A DNA stretch of 64,000 nt from Glaciihabitans tibetensis (GTDB lineage Bacteria; Actinomycetota; Actinomycetes; Actinomycetales; Microbacteriaceae): assembly GCF_003003265.1 (NCBI RefSeq), contig NZ_PVTL01000008.1:62001-126000 (forward strand), read 5' to 3'. Below the pieces are notes generated by a model. That model was given only the letters and a program-made list of their open reading frames with translations, was not told the origin of the DNA and made no database searches. The stretch's first letter is position 1. The number at the start of each line of letters is the position of its first letter. The position numbers and the translations under genes are program-made. Below are positions 59,123 to 64,000 of this stretch, in pieces.

Positions 59123-60109
59123 GTGGCATCTCCCAAGCAGCAGCGCATCGACCCCAAACGTGTACCCAACCCGCCGAAGTCGGGTAAGAGCGGACGCCCC
59201 GGTGGGCGTCCGAAGGCCGCAGCCGCCGCGAAAAAGGCCACCGCGGCCGACTGGATCTCGGGTGCACGTCTGCGCACGCTGCCCCTGGGTATCGCGCCGG
59301 TGGCGCTCGGCACGGGAGCCGCGCACCTCCTCGACGACAATGGCTGGCACTGGGTGCGGGCATTGCTCGCGCTGGTTGTCGCCGTCGCCCTCCAGATCGG
59401 CGTGAACTACGCCAATGACTACTCCGACGGCATCCGCGGAACAGACAACCACCGGGTCGGTCCCGCCCGGCTCACCGGGTCGGGCGCCGCCGCACCGCGA
59501 ACCGTCCTCATCGTCGCGCTGAGCTTCTTCGCCCTGGCTGCCCTCGCCGGCCTCGTGCTGGTGATCCTGACGGGTTACTACTGGCTGCTCATCGTGGGCG
59601 CCGCGGCCATCGTCGCCGGCTACTACTACACCGGCGGCAAACGCCCGTACGGCTACAACGCGCTCGGTGAAGTGTTCGTGTTCGTGTTCTTCGGCCTCGT
59701 CGCCACCGCCGGAACCACCTACGTGCAGGAGGGTGAAGTCAACGTCGAGAGCTGGCTCTCCGGTGTCGCGATCGGATTCATCGCCTGTGCCGTGCTGATG
59801 GTGAACAACATCCGCGACATCCACCAGGATCGCCTCGCTGGCAAGCGCACGCTGGCCGTCGTCCTCGGGGACCGCGCCGCCCGCATCGTGTTCGTGGTAT
59901 TCCTGCTGCTGCCGTTCGTTATTCTCGGGTTCTTCGCGATGTTCTACCCGAACGCTTACCTGGTGTTCTTCACGCTGCTGCTCGCGCTTCCCACGGCCGC
60001 CATCACGCTCACGGCGAAGACGCCGCAGGAACTGATCCTCGCGCTCAAGCTCACCAGCGCGCTCGCACTCGCCTACGGCCTCGGCCTGGGAGCGGCGTTC
60101 GCGTTCTAG
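59123..60109 (+). CDS. menA: 1,4-Dihydroxy-2-naphthoate polyprenyltransferase
   Basis: A 328-residue UbiA-family membrane enzyme that attaches the prenyl tail. The first Asp motif is 'NYANDYSDGIRGTDNHRVGPARLTGS' near residue 95-120 and the second is 'NNIRDIHQDRLAGKRTLAV' near 230-248; eight or nine spans surround them. A basic N-terminal tail of about 45 residues (Lys/Pro/Arg-rich) precedes the first span. The start is GTG 59123. It is followed by a small DUF4229 gene on the other strand. Confidence 0.95.
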   Translation: MASPKQQRIDPKRVPNPPKSGKSGRPGGRPKAAAAAKKATAADWISGARLRTLPLGIAPVALGTGAAHLLDDNGWHWVRALLALVVAVALQIGVNYANDYSDGIRGTDNHRVGPARLTGSGAAAPRTVLIVALSFFALAALAGLVLVILTGYYWLLIVGAAAIVAGYYYTGGKRPYGYNALGEVFVFVFFGLVATAGTTYVQEGEVNVESWLSGVAIGFIACAVLMVNNIRDIHQDRLAGKRTLAVVLGDRAARIVFVVFLLLPFVILGFFAMFYPNAYLVFFTLLLALPTAAITLTAKTPQELILALKLTSALALAYGLGLGAAFAF

Positions 60110-60129
60110 AGCGTTAGTTCGGCCTCGCG

Positions 60130-60381
60130 TCAGACGTTGCGGTCGAGCGCGTCATCCTCATCTTCGTCGGCGTTGATCTCGCCGCGCTCGCGTCGGACCG
60201 CGATGCTTTTCGCCAGATCGTCCCGCTGCGGCCGGAAGAAGATGTACGAGACGCAGAGGCCGACGACGGCAGCGATGATGGCCGCCAGCCAGGAGGGCGC
60301 GGGCGTGAAGAGCATCAGAATTGCCAGCACGGCGGCGAACAGCGCGATGCGGATGAGGGTGTATTTGATCCAGGGTCGCAC
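60130..60381 (-). CDS. DUF4229 small membrane protein
   Basis: An 83-residue protein with two membrane spans ('WIKYTLIRIALFAAVLAILMLFTP', 'WLAAIIAAVVGLCVSYIFF') and an acidic C-terminal tail ('INADEDEDDALDRNV'). It matches the DUF4229 family, regularly found next to menaquinone genes in actinobacteria. Start GTG 60381. Convergent with menA and divergent from the next gene. The family has no proven role. Confidence 0.87.
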   Translation of the reverse strand: MRPWIKYTLIRIALFAAVLAILMLFTPAPSWLAAIIAAVVGLCVSYIFFRPQRDDLAKSIAVRRERGEINADEDEDDALDRNV

Positions 60382-60466
60382 CCGTCAAGTGTAGGACGGC
60401 TTGCTGCGAGCAAACATCACAGCCGCCTCCGGGGCACTGTTCAGCCATTGGTAATACACTCGACAT

Positions 60467-60799
60467 ATGGCCCGACTTTTGGTGGTGCTCGTAGGCGTTC
60501 TCGTCGCGTTCACCGTCTTCGCTCTGATTGATCTCCTTATGACGGAGAAGTCTCGGGTGCGCGCGCTGAACAAGCCGCTCTGGGCTCTCGTCATCATTGT
60601 GTTGCCCGCACTCGGTGGCATTCTGTGGCTCGCGCTGGGCAAGTCCCGCAACGGCCCGTCCACCGTCGCCCGCTCCACGGCTCCCGACGATGACCCGGCC
60701 TTCCTCAAGGGACTTGGCCGCGACAAAGAACAAGACGAGCGCATCCGCCGCCTCGAGCAGGAGCTGTCCGAGCTCGACGATGACTCCAAGTCGGAGTAG
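60467..60799 (+). CDS. PLDc_N-domain small membrane protein
   Basis: A 110-residue protein with two spans ('[22 protein letters not shown]' and '[21 protein letters not shown]') spanning a 'RALNKPLW' loop, the phospholipase D N-terminal (PLDc_N) pattern. A charged coiled-coil-like tail follows ('[21 protein letters not shown]'). Its last 20 bases overlap menD, so it is co-translated with it. The function is unknown. A short AT-rich leader (about 60440-60466) carries its ATG at 60467. Confidence 0.87.
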   Translation: MARLLVVLVGVLVAFTVFALIDLLMTEKSRVRALNKPLWALVIIVLPALGGILWLALGKSRNGPSTVARSTAPDDDPAFLKGLGRDKEQDERIRRLEQELSELDDDSKSE

Positions 60800-62921
60800 T
60801 TCCCCCGCCACCGATTTCTCGCTGGCCCTCTTCGACGAATACCTGCGGCTCGGACTGCGCGACGTAATCGTCAGCCCCGGGTCCCGGTCGCAGGCGCTGG
60901 CGCTTGTGGCTGCCGAATACGAACGGCGCGGACTGCTGCGCCTCCGGGTGCGTATCGACGAGCGTGTGGGCGGATTTCTCGCGCTCGGCCTCGCCGTGGA
61001 GACGTCCACCCCGGTGCTCATCATCACCACCTCGGGCACGGCCGTCGCCAACTTGCACCCCGCCGTGCTCGAGGCACACCACTCCGGAGTACCGCTGATC
61101 GTGCTCAGCGCGGATCGTCCTACCGAGTTGCGCGGCATCGGCTCCAACCAGACTGCAGACCAGACCGGCATCTTCGGCGCGGCGATCACCCGCAGCTGGG
61201 AGGTCGACGCTCCTCGTGGACATGAAGGGGAGCGGGATGCCGCGGCCGGCCTAGCGCAGAGCAGCTGGCTCGCCTCCATAGAGGGACACGGCGGCAGGCC
61301 CACCCCCGTGCACGTGAACATCGGCTTCCGCGAGCCTCTGTCCGGGCCCATCGAGTCTGGCGAACCCGGGCGCGGTGCCGAGGCCTACGCGTCCCCACCC
61401 CACGTGTCTCCACCCCACCTGCCCCCACCCCACCTGCCCCCACCCCACCTGCCCCCACCCCACCTGCCCCCACCCCACAGAACCGCGCACCCAGATTCGG
61501 TGCACGTGCTGCACCCGTCTCCCGGAACCGTCGTTGTCGCCGGTGCCGGTGCCGGGGAGCAGGCGGAGGCGGTCGCGCGCGAGCTCGGGGTTCCGCTGTT
61601 CGCCGAGGTCAGTAGTGGGGCGCACTTCGGCCCAAACCTCGTCGTGACCTACCGGCAGCTCCTCGCCACCGAGGGGTTCGGCGACCGCATCGCGCGAGTC
61701 ATCGTGTTCGGGCACCCGACGCTCAGCCGCGAGATCCCGGCGCTGATTACCCGCGGCGACGTCACCACAACCGTGGTGCGCACCCCGGGCGCGGACGACT
61801 ACAACCCCGGGCACCGCGTCTTTGACTTCGTTGATGCGGTGCGCGTCGCCACTGCCGACGAGATCCCGGCCAGCGGCCACAGCGCCCTCGACGGCGACCG
61901 CGCCCGCAACGGCGAGGAGCCACCAACAGGCGAACAGGGCTCGGTGCGCGAACACGCCCCCGCCGGAAAGTCGCCCGCCGTGCAGTCGCCCGCCGTGCAG
62001 TCGCCCGCGGGCCAGTCGCCCGCCGTAGAGTCGCCCGCGGAGGTGCGGGCGTGGCTCGGCCGGTGGGTCTTCGCCTCGCGGTCGCTGCTCGAGCCCGAGA
62101 CGGACGCGTTCCCGGTCGACCTCAGCAACGCCGAGTTCGCGCGCCGCCAGCTTGCCATCGTGCGCGCCCCGGTCACCCGGCCCGCCCTCGTCGAGGCGGT
62201 CTGGCGATCGACCTGGCCGCATGATCGATTGGTGCTCGGCGCCTCCCGCCTGATTCGCGAAGCCGACCAGATCGTCACGGGAAAACGAATCCGCGTGCAC
62301 GCCAACCGTGGACTCGCGGGAATCGATGGCACCATCGCCACGGCGATCGGCATTGCTCTCGCCAGCCAGAATCCGGTCACGCCTGAACCTGCGCCCGAAC
62401 CTGCGCCCGCGGTGCCCGAACCTGCGCGTGCGGCGCCCGAACCTGCGCCCGCGGCGCTCGAACCGGGCGAACCCGCAGTCACACGCGCCGCAGTGGCTGG
62501 TGGCGTTGCTGGGGCTGCCGCCGCAGCATCCGACAGATCCGCTTCGGGAACGACCCGGGTTCTGGTCGGCGACATCACGGCGCTCCACGACGTGGGTGCG
62601 CTCCTGTTCGGCGCGGGGGAGCCCCGGCCGCGGATCCAGGTCATCGTGGGCAACGACGGCGGCGGCACCATCTTCGACGGTCTCGAGGTCGCTACGTCCT
62701 CAGAGACGGCACCAGCGACAGTCTCGGAGGCCGCGACCACCACGTCCGCGGCGCCTTCCGCCTTCGACCGGGTGATGTTCACCGCTCAAAGCGTCGACTT
62801 CGAGAAGCTGGCCGCGGCTTACGGCTGGATCTACCTGCGAATCACCACCGTGGGCGAGCTCGATGAGGCCCTCGCGGCGTGCCCCGGGCCGATGCTGATC
62901 GAGGTAGCGCTCGCTCGCTGA
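60780..62921 (+). CDS. menD: SEPHCHC synthase with repeat-encoded low-complexity insertions
   Basis: A 713-residue ThDP enzyme joining isochorismate and 2-oxoglutarate; normal MenD is about 550-580. Core motifs are intact: '[10 protein letters not shown]', '[15 protein letters not shown]' (catalytic Glu), '[32 protein letters not shown]', '[11 protein letters not shown]', '[19 protein letters not shown]', '[15 protein letters not shown]' and the ThDP motif '[16 protein letters not shown]'. Extra residues lie at about 205-235 (PPH repeats), 395-425 (QSPA repeats), 535-562 (EPAP repeats) and 640-661. All fall between domains or in surface turns. ATG 60780 overlaps the PLDc_N stop by 20 bases. 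Confidence 0.92.
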   Translation: MTPSRSSSPATDFSLALFDEYLRLGLRDVIVSPGSRSQALALVAAEYERRGLLRLRVRIDERVGGFLALGLAVETSTPVLIITTSGTAVANLHPAVLEAHHSGVPLIVLSADRPTELRGIGSNQTADQTGIFGAAITRSWEVDAPRGHEGERDAAAGLAQSSWLASIEGHGGRPTPVHVNIGFREPLSGPIESGEPGRGAEAYASPPHVSPPHLPPPHLPPPHLPPPHLPPPHRTAHPDSVHVLHPSPGTVVVAGAGAGEQAEAVARELGVPLFAEVSSGAHFGPNLVVTYRQLLATEGFGDRIARVIVFGHPTLSREIPALITRGDVTTTVVRTPGADDYNPGHRVFDFVDAVRVATADEIPASGHSALDGDRARNGEEPPTGEQGSVREHAPAGKSPAVQSPAVQSPAGQSPAVESPAEVRAWLGRWVFASRSLLEPETDAFPVDLSNAEFARRQLAIVRAPVTRPALVEAVWRSTWPHDRLVLGASRLIREADQIVTGKRIRVHANRGLAGIDGTIATAIGIALASQNPVTPEPAPEPAPAVPEPARAAPEPAPAALEPGEPAVTRAAVAGGVAGAAAAASDRSASGTTRVLVGDITALHDVGALLFGAGEPRPRIQVIVGNDGGGTIFDGLEVATSSETAPATVSEAATTTSAAPSAFDRVMFTAQSVDFEKLAAAYGWIYLRITTVGELDEALAACPGPMLIEVALAR
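61391..61480 (+). repeat. 15-bp tandem repeat in menD, six copies
   Basis: Units from 61391 every 15 bp to 61480; the four inner units are GCCCCCACCCCACCT, and the first and last differ slightly. They encode a (P/S)-P-H-L/V-P step repeated between the PYR and middle domains. Confidence 0.93.
61972..62046 (+). repeat. 15-bp tandem repeat in menD, five copies
   Basis: TCGCCCGCCGTGCAG and variants at 61972, 61987, 62002, 62017 and 62032, encoding S-P-A-V-Q-like steps in the middle domain. The first two copies are identical. Confidence 0.92.
62394..62456 (+). repeat. 21-bp tandem repeat in menD, three copies
   Basis: Units 62394-62414, 62415-62435 and 62436-62456 (CCCGAACCTGCGCCCGCGG plus two bases), with partial copies on both sides, encode P-E-P-A-P/R-A-A/V steps in the C-terminal domain. 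Confidence 0.85.
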
Positions 62922-62922
62922 A

Positions 62923-64000
62923 TTAGCTGAACGCTTCGACCACCGGACGAAACTTCATCTTCGTCTCGGCCAGTTCCATCTCGGCGTCAGACTCCGCCAC
63001 GATGCCGGCTCCCGCGTACGCCGTGATGTCCCCGTCGACCGACACCTCCGCGCAACGCAACGCAACGGCCCACTCGCCGTCGCCGTCGGCACCCACCCAG
63101 CCGACCGGCCCGGCGTAGCGTCCGCGGTCGAACGGCTCGAGTTCGCTGATCAGGTCGAGGGCGGTACGGGTGGGCGTTCCCGCGACGGCCGCCGTCGGGT
63201 GCAGCGCCGCGATGAGGTCGAGCGAGGTGGATCCGTCGGTGAGCGTGCCCTCGACGTCGCTCGCGAGATGCCACAGGTTCGGCAACTTGAGGGTGAACGG
63301 CAGCTCACTCGTAGTGACATTGCGGCTGTGCGGCCGCAGTGATGTGAGCAGGCTCTGCAGCGCGTACTCGTGTTCGTCTTGATCTTTGGTGGATGTCGCC
63401 AGCGCCACAGCCGCTTCCTGGTCAGCCAGCGCGTCGGCACCCCGGGCGGTGCTGCCCGCGAGCACCCGTGCACTGACGGTGCCGTTGTCGGCCCGCACCA
63501 GCGTCTCCGGGCTCGATCCGATCAGCCCATCGACCGCGAAGGTGTAGCAATCCGGGTAGCCGAGGGCGAGCTCGGCCACTACCAGGCGCAGGTCAGCGCC
63601 GATGGGCAGGTGCCCGATCAGGTCGCGCGCCAGCACGACTTTGCTCACGTCGCCCGCGCGGATGCGGCCGACCGCCGAGTTCACCGCGTCGAGGTAACCG
63701 GCCGGGGTCAGCGCGCCGGGGCGCAGGGAGATGCGGTACTCGGCGCCGATCGGGGTGGACAGCGGAGTCTTCGGCGGTGTGGCTTCGGTGCTGCCCGTGC
63801 TGATCCGGGTGATCCAGCTGGTGCCGTCGCGACGGCCGATCACCACGGAGGGAACGATGAGCACGCTGGTCGCGGCGGAATCGTCGGAGAAGCTGAAAGC
63901 GCCGAAGGCGACGAGGCCGGTGCCGGGCAGGCCGAGCGGGTCTTCTACCGTGGCGGCTGCGGCGACGCGCTTCCATGCGGCCGCGGCATCCACCATTCGA
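62923..64000 (-). CDS. menF: Isochorismate synthase (N-terminus outside the window)
   Basis: About 358 residues of a chorismate-binding enzyme that forms isochorismate for MenD. Landmarks: 'VSKVVLARDLIGHLPIGADL', 'YTFAVDGLIGSSPETLVRADNG', 'LAGSTARGADALADQEAA', 'DQDEHEYALQSLL', 'SDVEGTLTDGSTSLDLIAALHPTAAVAGTPT' and the C-terminal 'YAGAGIVAESDAEMELAETKMKF'. An ATG exists at 63996, but family members carry about 60-80 more residues and the frame stays open to the window end, so the gene is truncated here. It is convergent with menD, with one base between the two stops. Confidence 0.94.
   Translation of the reverse strand, partial: RMVDAAAAWKRVAAAATVEDPLGLPGTGLVAFGAFSFSDDSAATSVLIVPSVVIGRRDGTSWITRISTGSTEATPPKTPLSTPIGAEYRISLRPGALTPAGYLDAVNSAVGRIRAGDVSKVVLARDLIGHLPIGADLRLVVAELALGYPDCYTFAVDGLIGSSPETLVRADNGTVSARVLAGSTARGADALADQEAAVALATSTKDQDEHEYALQSLLTSLRPHSRNVTTSELPFTLKLPNLWHLASDVEGTLTDGSTSLDLIAALHPTAAVAGTPTRTALDLISELEPFDRGRYAGPVGWVGADGDGEWAVALRCAEVSVDGDITAYAGAGIVAESDAEMELAETKMKFRPVVEAFS

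Overview
The window is high-GC DNA with short intergenic gaps and frequent GTG/TTG starts. Its gene content points to an actinobacterium, most likely Microbacteriaceae: a DUF7882-type protein, a BldC-like small DNA-binding protein beside a 32-residue bS22-type ribosomal protein, an archaeal-type aspartyl-tRNA synthetase, DUF1206 and DUF4229 membrane proteins, system II cytochrome c maturation and a menaquinone locus. The family assignment is inference from content, not from a database match. No tRNA, rRNA, CRISPR array, transposase or prophage gene was seen.

Layout. 0-3.8 kb: an iron-siderophore ABC importer (binding protein cut by the window edge, two permeases, ATPase). 3.9-10.9 kb: glutamate decarboxylase with flanking membrane proteins, a pterin-dehydratase-like/VOC fusion, an alpha/beta hydrolase divergent from kynureninase, and a DUF7882 protein. 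11-19.3 kb: an orphan GAF histidine kinase, DUF1206 protein, a secreted Asp/Gly-rich protein, photolyase with MarR, and a TetR-cupin pair divergent from a short-chain dehydrogenase across two matching operator-like sites. 19.4-26.5 kb: TerC, a large LuxR-type ATPase regulator, two alpha/beta hydrolases, and GlsB divergent from an orphan response regulator across a perfect 15-bp inverted repeat. 26.5-37.4 kb: housekeeping genes (GH13 amylase, upp, tadA, a zinc-type cation exporter, proC, ktrA, ArsR, bS22, HAD phosphatase, glutaredoxin) with several gene-poor gaps full of short repeats.

37.5-42.7 kb holds the most unusual locus. A WXG100-like small protein and an Ala-rich helical/membrane protein are followed by alternating membrane and soluble paralogues. 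The last gene fuses one membrane module to one soluble module through a Lys-Ser linker encoded by an AGCAAG-type hexanucleotide array. No known type VII secretion core gene is present in the window.

42.8-48.9 kb: aspS, then phosphatase-resA-ccdA-resB-resC (cytochrome c maturation). 48.9-55.5 kb: surface-glycan genes, including a fusion of a GT14-type glycosyltransferase to a MOP-family flippase. 55.4-64 kb: menaquinone synthesis (menC, menB, menE, menA, menD, menF) with small membrane proteins in between; MenD carries three repeat-encoded low-complexity insertions. Menaquinone and c-type cytochrome genes together indicate a respiratory chain using MK.

A window-wide trait is the large number of short tandem repeats (6-31 bp units), found in gaps, at gene ends, in linkers, and once across a start codon.
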